A DNA stretch of 64,000 nucleotides from Acetobacteraceae bacterium (GTDB lineage: Bacteria; Pseudomonadota; Alphaproteobacteria; Acetobacterales; Acetobacteraceae), in assembly GCA_039613835.1 (NCBI GenBank), contig CP154827.1, forward strand, positions 62,001 through 126,000, in the 5' to 3' direction. Below the pieces are notes generated by a model. It saw only the letters and a program-made list of their open reading frames with translations, did no database searches and was not told where the DNA came from. The position numbers and the translations under genes were made by a program. Positions 39,768 to 48,922 of this stretch are shown here, piece after piece (within the stretch, counting starts at the first letter, position 1; each line of letters starts with the position of its first letter).

Positions 39768-40304
39768 TTAACGTGCGCCTTTATCGTCGCCGTCCCGCAT
39801 GGCACCTGTCGGCTCCTGCACGTGAGCTTCCAGAAACCACAAATGCTTGTCCAAAGCGCGCGATGCTTCCGTGAAGAGGTCAGCTGTATCAGCGTCGCCC
39901 GCGTCATCCGTCTTATCAATGGCGCCGCGAACATTATTGGCGACGGTGCCGTAACGGTCAATCAGTGCGGCCACATGGTCGGCGATCTTATAAATATCAG
40001 TCGGGTAAGGCTTGCAGGAGGGCGTGCTGGTCACATTCTGCGCCGTGCCGAAAGCGGTTCCGCCAAGCTGCACCACGCGTTCCGCCACTTCATCGACAAG
40101 CGCGTCAATACTGTCTCGGAAACCATCAAGCATTTCATGCACACCGATGAATTGCGGCCCCTTCAAATTCCAATGCGCCTGTTTCGTGATGAGGGAGAGA
40201 TCAATCAGATCCGCGAGGCGGGCATTGAGCGTATCAATTGAGACCGCCTTGGCGTTGGATTTGAGGTTATTCTGCGTCGTGTGCATCATATTTCTGGAAG
40301 TCAT
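39768..40304 (-). CDS. dps: Dps-family DNA-protecting ferritin
   Basis: Stores iron with peroxide as oxidant and protects DNA. The ATG at 40304 (MTSRNMMHTTQNNLKSNAKA) follows AAAGGACAA and gives 178 residues, normal for the family; an in-frame extension upstream has no support. The inter-subunit ferroxidase site is present: LITKQAHWNLKGPQFIGVHE (His), MLDGFRDSIDALVDEVAERV (His-x10-Asp-x3-Glu spacing kept). C-terminal ALDKHLWFLEAHVQEPTGAM is typical. Intact. With ahpC it is what remains of the peroxide defence visible here. Confidence 0.93.
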   Translation of the reverse strand: MTSRNMMHTTQNNLKSNAKAVSIDTLNARLADLIDLSLITKQAHWNLKGPQFIGVHEMLDGFRDSIDALVDEVAERVVQLGGTAFGTAQNVTSTPSCKPYPTDIYKIADHVAALIDRYGTVANNVRGAIDKTDDAGDADTADLFTEASRALDKHLWFLEAHVQEPTGAMRDGDDKGAR

Positions 40305-40643
40305 TACATTGTCCTTTGCCTTGTAAACTGGGCCAGTCCGCCGCCACGCTGACGCGGATAAATCCCTGACCTTCAAGGGGTTCAAACTTAATCGTTGTGC
40401 GCCCACGTGCTGAAATCAAGAGGGAAATGCGGCGCGACAACATATGTTGCGCAAGAAGTCCCCATGATTGTCCGCCGCGTCACGCGTCGTCGGGGATGAA
40501 CGATTGAGCGCGTGCCGAGTTGAATAAAAAATAGTCAATCGACGCATTGAACCGGCTTAACTATTTCTTGGGGGCATGCTCTTGGTACATAAACTGCCGA
40601 AGCCTGCGTTTGTCGCCGGTGGGTGAGACTTAATGAGGAGTTT
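40305..40643. other. 339-bp divergent intergenic region dps / MFS carrier
   Basis: No gene. A 12-bp palindrome CAACATATGTTG lies at 40438-40449, and an AT-rich tract near 40520-40540 may be a promoter. The MFS ribosome site GAGGAG ends the region. Confidence 0.45.
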
Positions 40644-41858
40644 ATGGGCGCTTCCCATCACGATGTGATCCCCCGCACATCCCAAGAAAATCTGATTATT
40701 TTCATTGCCCTTGGTCTTGGTTCCTTCGCGATCGGAACGGCCGAATTCGCGACCATGAGCATCGTGCCCATGGTCGCGCACAGTTTCGGCCTGACGGACC
40801 CGCAGGCCAGCTATGCCATTGTCCTCTATGCGTGCGGCGTGTGCTTCGGCGCGCCCATCATCGCGCTTTTCTCCGCCAGGATGAGCCGCAAGCGCATGTT
40901 GATCGCAATGATGTTATTTTATTGTGTTGCAAATGGCCTGGGTGCGCTGGCGCCCAATTTCGAAGCCTTCCTGATCTTCCGCTTCCTCAGCGGCGTGCCG
41001 CACGGAGCTTATTTCGGCATTGCCGGGATTGTCGCCTCCTATCTTGTCCCGCCCAATAAACGGTCTCAGGCGGTGGGGCGGGTGATTCTCGGCCTGACAT
41101 TGGCGACCATTTGCGGCGTGCCGCTTGCCAATTTTCTTGGGCAGCTTGTGGGGTGGCGCTGGGCCTTCGCCCTTATTGCCGCCCTCGCTGCCCTCACCAT
41201 GGTCCTAATTGCCCGCTTCTCACCCGATGTCCGCCCCAGGGAAAATGCGAGCATTGTCTCAGAAATGTCAGTTCTGAAACTCAAGCAGGTCTGGTTGACC
41301 CTGGCAATCGGGGCGGTCGGTTTCGGGGGGGTATTCTGCGTCTATACCTATCTCGCATCGATCCTGACCCACGTCACCCATGTTCCCGCTACGCTTCTGC
41401 CCGTGCTCCTCGCGATTTTCGGCGTTGGGATGACGGTGGGCACGGTTGTTTGTGCCTTCCTCGCGGATCGACGCATGGTGCCGACGCTGGGTGGCGTGCT
41501 GCTGATGGGGGCGGCCTCCATGGCGGGTTTCCCGGAGGCAGCGCACCGGTTCATCCCCTTATGCATCAATGTCTTCATGATCGGCGCCAGTGGCGGATTG
41601 GCCACGGTCGTTAATTCCCGCCTTCTCGCTGTGGCGGTGGGGGCTGAGGGATTGGCGGCAGCGCTTAATCAGAGCGCGTTTAACATCGCCAATGCGGTCG
41701 GGCCGTGGCTGGGTGGCATCGCCATCACGTCCGGCCTGGGCTGGAGTGCCGTTGGTTGGGTCGGGATGCTTCTATCTCTCGGTGGGTTTGGCATTTACCT
41801 TGCCAGCGTCGCTGAGGAATATCGCACCAGCGGCAAATCAATCACCGAGATGGAGTGA
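40644..41858 (+). CDS. MFS transporter of the AraJ/YdhP (DHA1) type
   Basis: ATG at 40644 is chosen because GAGGAG stands four bases upstream; the in-frame GTG at 40623 precedes that site. 404 residues, 12 predicted helices. Motifs: LGSFAIGTAEFATMSIVPMV in helix 1, LFSARMSRKRMLIAMMLFYC (motif A), FRFLSGVPHGAYFGIAGIVA in helix 4-5, GRVILGLTLATICGVPLANF (motif C-like), and the end AVGWVGMLLSLGGFGIYLAS. This subfamily exports sugars or small drugs; substrate unknown. Intact, and in good codon usage compared with the dead MFS gene at 32532. Confidence 0.92.
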   Translation: MGASHHDVIPRTSQENLIIFIALGLGSFAIGTAEFATMSIVPMVAHSFGLTDPQASYAIVLYACGVCFGAPIIALFSARMSRKRMLIAMMLFYCVANGLGALAPNFEAFLIFRFLSGVPHGAYFGIAGIVASYLVPPNKRSQAVGRVILGLTLATICGVPLANFLGQLVGWRWAFALIAALAALTMVLIARFSPDVRPRENASIVSEMSVLKLKQVWLTLAIGAVGFGGVFCVYTYLASILTHVTHVPATLLPVLLAIFGVGMTVGTVVCAFLADRRMVPTLGGVLLMGAASMAGFPEAAHRFIPLCINVFMIGASGGLATVVNSRLLAVAVGAEGLAAALNQSAFNIANAVGPWLGGIAITSGLGWSAVGWVGMLLSLGGFGIYLASVAEEYRTSGKSITEME

Positions 41859-41869
41859 CGCAACAGACG

Positions 41870-41890
41870 AGGCCCGCGATGCGCGGGCCT
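41870..41890. terminator. Convergent hairpin between MFS gene and GT2 remnant
   Basis: Nine-bp perfect stem AGGCCCGCG / CGCGGGCCT with a three-base loop; it overlaps the TAG stop of the minus-strand gene. Confidence 0.65.
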
Positions 41891-44357
41891 AAAGCTCGTC
41901 CGGCGCGGAGATCTCCTCCGGTCGGCGCAGATCCATGAACGGTGTGACATCGGTGCGGAAGTAATGCGCGTAATATGGGTCGGACTCGAAATCCTCATAT
42001 CCGGCCCATTTCTCCCGCATAAACTGCGTCTCCAGGAAAAATCGCGTTTCATGCTCAGGTCGGTCATCCGTGCCGCGGGAGTGGCTCTCATGATGATGGG
42101 CCACGCTGTCCGCCACATAAAGGACGCGATGCCCTATAGGCAATCGAGAGATGATCCTCATCGAACCCGCCGACAGCGAGAAAAACATCGCGCCGCACCA
42201 GCATGTAGGCCGCCGTCACGGCGGAGACTTCATGCGTCAGGGCGATGCGTCCGATATAGCCTTTATCATGCAGCGCGAAACGGCGATGGGCATGTACGCC
42301 GATCACATCTGGGCCGATAATGACACCGGCATGTTGGATGGTCTCATCTTTATAAAGCAGCATATTCCCGACAACGGCGACATCTTCCGCCCCGAGATAC
42401 TCATTGACCATGAGGCGGAGCCAGGCAGCATTTTCAATGACGACATCATTATTCATGAATAAAATGAAAGGCGCATCTGTATGCCGAGCTTCAAAATTAT
42501 TGAAGCGGGGAAAATTAAAGGTTTCCTTCACTCGCAAAACTGTCACGCCCTCAATTTTGCGCATCTGCGCGGCAAAGCGCTTTGCTGCCGGGGTGACTGA
42601 CCAGTTATCGATGAGAATAACATCGAAGGCAGCATATTGCGTGCGATCGAGAAGCGCTGTGACACAGCGTTCCGTCATATCGCTCTCATCTTTGAAGGGT
42701 ATGATGATCGTCACGCGCGGCGACCCCGATACTGCCAGCGCACGTCATAAATCGTCAGCTTATCGATGGAAGCCGGTCTGGCTTTGAGGTCGCGCCGTTT
42801 GAGATGCGCCGCGACAGCCCGCACCCCTGCTTCAACAGCGCAGCTTTTATTTTTCAGACTGGCCACCGTCGAATTTTCAGTAATGCGCCAGTGATAGAGA
42901 ATATCCTGCACATGGCAGATCTCCGAGGGTTGCAATATCTCGACCGCACGCAGGAGGAAATCATGGTCTTGCGCGCTTATAAGTGCCATCGAGCAGGCCG
43001 ATTTTGCGGGCGAGCGCCGCGTGCATCGTCAGATGACAGATGTAATTGCAGCCCAGCAAATAACGATAAGAAAAATCCGGTTTCAAATTCGGGTCGCGGA
43101 AGCACCCATGCAGGTCAATCTTATCCTCGTCGGAATAAAGGAACTGGGCGTGCGTGCGCAGAGCAGCGCGGACCATCACTTCCAGCGCGACATCAGCCAA
43201 CACATCGTCATGGTCGAAAAACGCGATATAATCGCCTTTCGCTTCCATAAGGCCCGTATTGGTGGCGCCGGCGATGCCTTGATTTTTCGGGAGCGTGATG
43301 ACCCGCATCCGCTTATCCGCCGCGCAGAACGTATCGATCTTGTGTGAAATTGTCGCATCAGCGCGGCCATCATCAATGAAAATGAGCTCCCAATGCGGGT
43401 ATGTCTGCGCCATGACGGATTGCACCGCCTGTATGAAATCCGTCAGGATCGACTTATAAACGGGGCAGAGGACTGACACGCGGGGAGAGTCGGGCAAAGG
43501 TGTGCGTGTTCGTTCATAATCAACCGCGGTGCGGAGGCGGGCATAGTAAGCGCGGGCCCAGCTATCATAGTCTGCAAGACTATGTCCGCCATGCGGCATG
43601 ATGTCACGGATTTTGCGGCGCAGCGCTGAGAGATCGCGATGCAGGCGATTAATCGTCTCTGTCACATCGACAAGTTCTGCCTCCAGCCGATCATCGGCGA
43701 TGGATGATCGCATCGGGCTGTTGACAAACTCCACGCCTGATGGCTCGACCGTGACAGCGTAAAGATGCGGCTTTCCATCACGAAACGCCGTGGGCACGGG
43801 CACTGAGAAGCCACAGAGCCCATCCGCATCGATGGATTCGCCAACATCCCCGCGGAAGCGATCCGCTTTGACGCGTGCAATATGACGCCCGTCAATCGAT
43901 AAAGCGACCGTTGCCCCGCCTTCCAATGCCCTGCTTTCCCCCGGGATGAGGACCCAACCCACCACCTGTCCCTGAGCAGTCCTTCGAAATAGCCGGTAAT
44001 TTGCTGGGAGGCGTCATCGCCGATCAAAAGTTCTTCCGTGAAGTCCTGCCCCGTGCCGGAGACGCTGACAGGCACAATACTGCCATCAGGAAAGCGGAAG
44101 GAGAGGGCACGTGCCTGACCGTCAAGATAGGGCGCCGGGACGTCAAACGTAAATCCAATATTCTGCTCGCCGGATTTTATGAGGCTGCCGAGGTCAGGGC
44201 GCGGCGACGCAGCCGCCACCGCGGCGACTTCCTGCCCATCAATCAGCACGTGGATATAAAGGGGGTCGCGGCGATTGAGATGAATGGCCCAACCGCGTGC
44301 CACGCCGTTTTCGTAAAAATCGACCAGTCCACGGAATGGTGAACTCTGCGCAGTCAT
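41889..44357 (-). pseudogene. Large tandem GT2 glycosyltransferase, at least four frameshifts
   Basis: From 44357 the N-terminus (MTAQSSPFRGLVDFYENGVA) is a beta-sandwich accessory region repeated once more after a frameshift near 43985 (MVGWVLIPGESRALEGGATV). The first GT-A domain is clear: RVSVLCPVYKSILTDFIQAV, ELIFIDDGRADATI, GDYIAFFDHDDVLADVALEV (D-x-D), LYSDEDKID. A shift near 42985 leads to DHDFLLRAVEIL, another near 42712 to the second GT-A domain (MTIIIPFKDESDMTERCVTA, APFILFMNNDVVIENAAWLR). Near 42140 part is missing before GHRVLYVADSVAHHHESHSR and the end at 41889. Such proteins build surface rhamnan or O-antigen chains. Joined length would be about 820 residues. Confidence 0.82.
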
Positions 44358-44800
44358 GATGGAACCTGTAGCCTAAGAATAATCGACAGAGAATGTCCTT
44401 GTTTTATGTATGGTGTCTCCCTTATGCGCTGTCAAAAAAGCTTTTCCTGAGAACCGTTATATTTCAGGCCGTCTCACTATCTCAGAGCATCGTGGTGACA
44501 TGCAGCGCGCAGAGATGGGGTGTCAGAGGCGTTGTCAAAAAAACTTCACAAATCCTTTGCACAAAGGTCGCTGAAAAACCCCGCATCAAGGACAGGTAAG
44601 GAAAATCGTCATGAGGAGCCCCCCTTGACGGGCTGGATGACAGGGCGCGGAAGCGGTGCATGGCGCAGTGCGCCGCGTGGGTCGCGATTCGAGCCCTTGA
44701 CGATTTCGGGCGCATTCGCGTTATAACCGGGTCGTCAGCAAAGCGGATTGGTTTTTATTGTCCAGTCTGCTTTCCGGTCAGGTTAGGGTCCGACACACAT
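44358..44800. other. 443-bp region upstream of the pst operon
   Basis: No gene seen. It contains two near-identical TGTCAAAAAA-x-CTT elements 103 bp apart (44430 and 44533) and must hold the pst promoter. The part 44620-44740 is GC-rich with short inverted repeats but no tRNA or known RNA could be folded convincingly. Confidence 0.5.
44532..44549 (+). promoter_or_regulatory. Candidate Pho box upstream of pstC
   Basis: TTGTCAA-AAAA-ACTTCAC has the 7-4-7 architecture of a PhoB site (consensus CTGTCAT, four bases, CTGTCAC) with 5/7 and 4/7 matches. The nearby CTGTCAAAAAAGCTT (44429) repeats the first half. It is 250 bp from the start codon, so the evidence is moderate at best. Confidence 0.3.
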
Positions 44801-45775
44801 ATGACGCTTATCTCCGATGCTCGAGACGTCGGTCGATCCATTCCTCAGATTGGCGAAACGCCATTTTGGAAAGGGGATCGCCTTTTTCGGGGTGTGGCGT
44901 GCCTCTGCGCGCTCATCGTGCTGCTTGCGCTGGGCGGGCTGGTCGTCAGTATGGGGGTTGGCGGGTTCGCCGCCTTTCGCCATTTCGGCCTCAATTTCAT
45001 CATCTCCAATGTCTGGAACCCGGTGACGCAGCAATATGGTGCGCTCGCGCCTGTCTTCGGGACAGTGGCATCAACCTTCATCGCGGTGATGCTCGCCGTG
45101 CCGATTGCCTTCGGCACCGCCTTCTGGCTGACTTTCATTGCGCCGCGCATTGTTGCTGCCACTTTTGCCTCCGCCATCCAGCTTCTCGCTGCTGTGCCGT
45201 CCATTATCTTCGGGATGTGGGGGTTTTTTGTCGTTGTGCCTTTCATGGCGCGGCATGTGCAGCCTTTTTTACATCATCACTTTCGGCACACTCCTTTCAT
45301 TCAGGATCTCGTAAACGGGCCGGCTTACGGCCTCGGGCTGATGTCCGCCGGAATCGTGCTCGCGATCATGATCACGCCGCTTATGACGGCCATCATGTGC
45401 GACGTCTTCAAAGTCGCGCCGACCATGTTGCGGGAGAGTGCTTTCGGCCTGGGTGCAAACAGGTGGGGAGTCATGCGCCGCATCGTGGCGCCCTGGGCGC
45501 GGACGGGGATAATCGGTGGGATCGTCCTCGGCGTCGGGCGCGCGCTGGGTGAGACGATGGCGGTGACCTTCGTCATCGGCAATGTTAATATCATGGGCTG
45601 GTCACTCTTTTCCCCCCGCAACAGCGTGGCATCGCTTATCGCGCTTGAATTTCCCGAGAGCGCCGCGGGGAGCCTCAAATTATCATCCCTGCTTGCCCTC
45701 GGATTTATCCTGATGGTCCTTTCCTTTGCGACACTGGGTGCAGCGCGATGGCTGCTGCGCGGTAAACAGGCATGA
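44801..45775 (+). CDS. pstC: Phosphate ABC transporter permease PstC
   Basis: Inner-membrane permease of the high-affinity phosphate importer. ATG at 44801 (MTLISDARDVGRSIPQIGET) gives 324 residues; the longer frame from 44660 has no membrane logic. Six helices follow an N-terminal cytoplasmic stretch; typical segments are FGTVASTFIAVMLAVPIAFG, LLAAVPSIIFGMWGFFVVVP, the EAA loop LRESAFGLGANRWGVMRRIV, and GIVLGVGRALGETMAVTFVI. Intact. Stop overlaps pstA by ATGA. Confidence 0.94.
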   Translation: MTLISDARDVGRSIPQIGETPFWKGDRLFRGVACLCALIVLLALGGLVVSMGVGGFAAFRHFGLNFIISNVWNPVTQQYGALAPVFGTVASTFIAVMLAVPIAFGTAFWLTFIAPRIVAATFASAIQLLAAVPSIIFGMWGFFVVVPFMARHVQPFLHHHFRHTPFIQDLVNGPAYGLGLMSAGIVLAIMITPLMTAIMCDVFKVAPTMLRESAFGLGANRWGVMRRIVAPWARTGIIGGIVLGVGRALGETMAVTFVIGNVNIMGWSLFSPRNSVASLIALEFPESAAGSLKLSSLLALGFILMVLSFATLGAARWLLRGKQA

Positions 45776-46659
45776 AACACCTTTCACAGGCACCGCATCC
45801 CCAGCATCATGGGTGGCGAAGAAGCGGTATCCTGCGGCGTCGCCATATGGCGGACCGTTTCGCCACACTCCTCGGAATTCTGGCGACGGTGAGCCTCGTC
45901 ATTATGCTCGTCTCCATTTTATGGACGCTGCTTAAAAATGGTCTCGCCGGCATGTCGCTGGCGACGTTTCTGGTCCCGATGGGGCCACCAGGCCATCATT
46001 CAGGCCTTGCTAATGCGATCGTTGGCAGCCTGATCCAGACATTTATCGGCCTGCTGATGGCGACGCCGATCGGGCTGGGCTGCGGGATCTATCTCTCTGA
46101 ATGTCGAAGCGGTGAGCGCCTCGCCTTTACGGTGCGCTTTGTTTCCGACGTGCTTCTCTCCGCGCCATCCATCCTGATCGGACTTTTCGTTTATCTAATC
46201 CTCGTCGCGCCCTTCCATCGATTTTCCGGTTTTGCGGGTTCTGTGGCGCTGGCCATATTGGCCGTGCCGATCATTGTGCGAACGACGGAGGATATGCTGC
46301 GCCTCGTACCGGTAGCCATGCGTGAGGCTGGCTCGGCTCTTGGGGCCACGCAATGGCGCGTCGTTCTGCTTTTATGCCTGCGCGCCGCCGCGCCCAGCGT
46401 GCTGACCGGTATCCTGCTGGCACTGGCGCGGGTCAGTGGGGAGACAGCCCCGCTTTTATTTACATCACTGGGTAATCAGAACTGGTCATTCAGCCTGAGC
46501 CGGCCGATGGCAAGTCTTCCCCTTGCCATATATCAATATGCCGCGGCCTCATATGAGGATTGGGTGCGCCTGGCCTGGGCAGGCGCGCTGATCGTGACGA
46601 TCGGCGTGCTGGGCATCAATATTATCGCACGGTTCTGTATTCGCAACAGTGGTCGTTAA
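45772..46659 (+). CDS. pstA: Phosphate ABC transporter permease PstA
   Basis: Second permease of the complex, 295 residues. ATG at 45772 overlaps the pstC stop. Helices include LLGILATVSLVIMLVSILWT and AIVGSLIQTFIGLLMATPIG; then SAPSILIGLFVYLILVAPF, the EAA loop MREAGSALGATQWRVVLLLC, and ILLALARVSGETAPLLFTSL. Intact. The first 25 residues (HPQHHGWRRSG) are basic and longer than usual, and the internal Met at about 26 is an alternative start. Confidence 0.94.
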   Translation: MKHLSQAPHPQHHGWRRSGILRRRHMADRFATLLGILATVSLVIMLVSILWTLLKNGLAGMSLATFLVPMGPPGHHSGLANAIVGSLIQTFIGLLMATPIGLGCGIYLSECRSGERLAFTVRFVSDVLLSAPSILIGLFVYLILVAPFHRFSGFAGSVALAILAVPIIVRTTEDMLRLVPVAMREAGSALGATQWRVVLLLCLRAAAPSVLTGILLALARVSGETAPLLFTSLGNQNWSFSLSRPMASLPLAIYQYAAASYEDWVRLAWAGALIVTIGVLGINIIARFCIRNSGR

Positions 46660-46675
46660 AGGATAGGCAGATTGC

Positions 46676-47482
46676 ATGAGTCAGGCTTCTGAAGCACTGA
46701 AAGAGCGGGACACGGCGCGCATCAAGGCGGATGCCGTCATTGCCGTACGGGACCTCAGTTTCTATTACGGACATCACCAGGCACTTAAGAAGATCAATCT
46801 GGATTTTCTTAAACAGCGCGTCACGGCCATGATCGGGCCTTCCGGCTGTGGTAAATCCACTTTGCTGCGGGTTTTCAACCGCATGTATGACCTCTACCCC
46901 GGCCAGCGCGCCGAGGGGCAGGTGACATTTGACGGGGTCAATATCCTTGACCCGTCGCTTGACGTGAATGTGCTGCGGGCGCGGATTGGCATGGTTTTTC
47001 AGAAACCGACACCTTTCCCCATGTCGATCTATGAAAATATCGCCTTCGGCGTGCGACTTCATGAGAAATTATCCCGCTCAGAAATGGATATGCGCGTTGA
47101 GGATGCCTTAACGCGCGTGGCATTGTGGAAGGAAGTCCGCGACCGCCTGAAAGACGGGGCGACGGGGCTTTCCGGCGGGCAGCAGCAACGTCTTTGCGTC
47201 GCCCGCAGCATCGCCACACGGCCGGAAGTCCTGCTGCTGGATGAGCCGACCTCCGCGCTTGACCCGATCTCAACAGCGCGGATTGAGGAGCTGCTGGATG
47301 AGCTCAAGGAGGATTTCACCATCGCGATTGTGACGCATAATATGCAGCAGGCGGCGCGCTGTGCGGACCAGGTGGCCTTCTTTTATATGGGGGCGCTGGT
47401 GGAAGTAGGAGACGCCGACAAGATGTTCACCAACCCCCGTCAGAAACAGACGCAGGATTATATTACGGGACGATTTGGCTGA
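46676..47482 (+). CDS. pstB: Phosphate ABC transporter ATP-binding protein PstB
   Basis: Powers phosphate import and takes part in PhoR signalling. 268 residues: [20 protein letters not shown], Walker [22 protein letters not shown]-loop [20 protein letters not shown], signature [16 protein letters not shown], Walker [17 protein letters not shown]-loop [20 protein letters not shown]. Intact, 16 bp after pstA. Confidence 0.96.
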   Translation: MSQASEALKERDTARIKADAVIAVRDLSFYYGHHQALKKINLDFLKQRVTAMIGPSGCGKSTLLRVFNRMYDLYPGQRAEGQVTFDGVNILDPSLDVNVLRARIGMVFQKPTPFPMSIYENIAFGVRLHEKLSRSEMDMRVEDALTRVALWKEVRDRLKDGATGLSGGQQQRLCVARSIATRPEVLLLDEPTSALDPISTARIEELLDELKEDFTIAIVTHNMQQAARCADQVAFFYMGALVEVGDADKMFTNPRQKQTQDYITGRFG

Positions 47483-47505
47483 TACGGTTTTCATGAGGTG
47501 TCGAG

Positions 47506-48216
47506 ATGGGTATGGATGGCGTACACACTGTTAAAAGTTTTGAGCACGAGCTTGACCATCTGCGCGGCATGATGGCCCGTATGTGCGGCATTGTTGAAAA
47601 CCAGGTTTCTCAGGCTGTTTCAGCGGTCTTTGACCATAACGTCACCGCAGCGAAGGAGGCGATCGACCATGATCCGATGGTCGACCAGCTTGAACGGGAC
47701 ATCGAAGGGCTTGCAATCCGCCTCCTTGCCCTCCGCAGCCCCATGGCGGGCGACTTACGGGAGATCGTGTCGGCGCTTAAAATCAGCAGTGACCTTGAAC
47801 GTATCGGTGATTACGCAGCCTCCGTTGCCCGACGCAGTACGCGGGTTGACCTGACGGACAGTCTCTCCCTCTCCGGTCTGCGCAATATGGGGCGGATGGT
47901 GCAGGAAAATCTCCGTCGTGGCGCCGATGCCATGACGTTGCAGGACCCGGAACGCGCCCAGGAAGTCTGGGAAGCGGATTGCGAGGTCGATGAATATTAC
48001 ACCGCTTTGTTCCGGGAGTTGGTGACTTACATGATGGAAGACCCGCGCAATATCGGGCCCTGCATCCATCTTCTCTTTATCGCTAAAAATCTGGAACGGA
48101 TTGGTGATCACACCACCAATATCGCCGAGCGCGTCTTTTACGCGGTAAAGGGTGAAAACCTCCCGCCCGTGCGCCCGAGAGGGAAAAGCTCGGCTACGGA
48201 CGCGATTGACCAGTAA
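47506..48216 (+). CDS. phoU: Phosphate signalling regulator PhoU
   Basis: Links the Pst transporter to PhoR and keeps the regulon off in phosphate-rich medium. 236 residues, two three-helix PhoU repeats: MCGIVENQVSQAVSAVFDHN...QLERDIEGLAIRLLALRSPM, LREIVSALKISSDLERIGDY, and AKNLERIGDHTTNIAERVFY with the E-x-x-x-D metal pattern in both. Intact, 23 bp after pstB. Confidence 0.95.
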   Translation: MGMDGVHTVKSFEHELDHLRGMMARMCGIVENQVSQAVSAVFDHNVTAAKEAIDHDPMVDQLERDIEGLAIRLLALRSPMAGDLREIVSALKISSDLERIGDYAASVARRSTRVDLTDSLSLSGLRNMGRMVQENLRRGADAMTLQDPERAQEVWEADCEVDEYYTALFRELVTYMMEDPRNIGPCIHLLFIAKNLERIGDHTTNIAERVFYAVKGENLPPVRPRGKSSATDAIDQ

Positions 48217-48217
48217 T

Positions 48218-48913
48218 GTGACGTCCGTGGCGCAACTTATTTTCCTCGTTGAAGATGATCCCGCCCTCCAGACCATGCTGCGCTATAATTTGACGGGGAT
48301 GGGTTATCGGGTCGAGGCTTTCACGACGGGGGAGGCGGCCTGGGCGCGCCTTCAGGATGCGCCGCCGGATGCGATCATTCTCGACTGGATGTTGCCCGGC
48401 CTGTCGGGGCCCGATCTCTGCCGCCGGATAAGGCTGACAGAGGCACTGCGCACCCTTCCTGTTTTACTGATGACGGCGCGATCGGCGGAGGAGGACAGTA
48501 TTGAAGGGCTGGATAGCGGCGCAGATGCGTTTCTGACCAAACCTTACAGTTTTGAAGCGCTGGAGGCACAGCTCCGCGCCCTCTTGCGCCGCGCAACCCC
48601 GCCACGAAGGGAGGTTCTGCGTTTTCAGGATCTCACATTGAATGTTCAGACCTGCCGCGCCTTACGCGGGCCGCACCCGCTGAATCTGGGTCCAACCGAA
48701 TTCCGCCTTCTCGAATTTTTCATGCGTCACCCGCGGGAGGTCTTCTCTCGGGAGACACTTTTGAAGCGCGTCTGGAATGAAAATATCTTCGTCGAATTAA
48801 GGACGATCGACGTGCATATCAGACGCCTGAGGCTGGCCATGAAAGCCAATGACGGCATTGATTATATCAGGACAGTCCGGTCGGCAGGCTATGCGCTTGA
48901 CGACCAGGCCTGA
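48218..48913 (+). CDS. phoB: Phosphate regulon response regulator PhoB
   Basis: OmpR-type response regulator. GTG at 48218 lies one base after the phoU stop and gives VTSVAQLIFLVEDDPALQTM, 231 residues. Receiver residues EDD, phospho-acceptor Asp at about 56 in AIILDWMLPGLSG, Thr in LLMTARS and Lys in FLTKPYS. C-terminal winged helix: LNLGPTEFRLLEFFMRHPRE, VFSRETLLKRVWNEN, RTIDVHIRRLRLAMK. Intact. Placed after phoU rather than in a separate phoBR operon. Confidence 0.94.
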   Translation: MTSVAQLIFLVEDDPALQTMLRYNLTGMGYRVEAFTTGEAAWARLQDAPPDAIILDWMLPGLSGPDLCRRIRLTEALRTLPVLLMTARSAEEDSIEGLDSGADAFLTKPYSFEALEAQLRALLRRATPPRREVLRFQDLTLNVQTCRALRGPHPLNLGPTEFRLLEFFMRHPREVFSRETLLKRVWNENIFVELRTIDVHIRRLRLAMKANDGIDYIRTVRSAGYALDDQA

Positions 48914-48922
48914 CAGCCCTCC

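Noticed and set aside
44600..44760. tRNA-like fold (GATTCGAGCCC resembling a T arm)
   Set aside because: No matching acceptor, D or anticodon stems could be formed.
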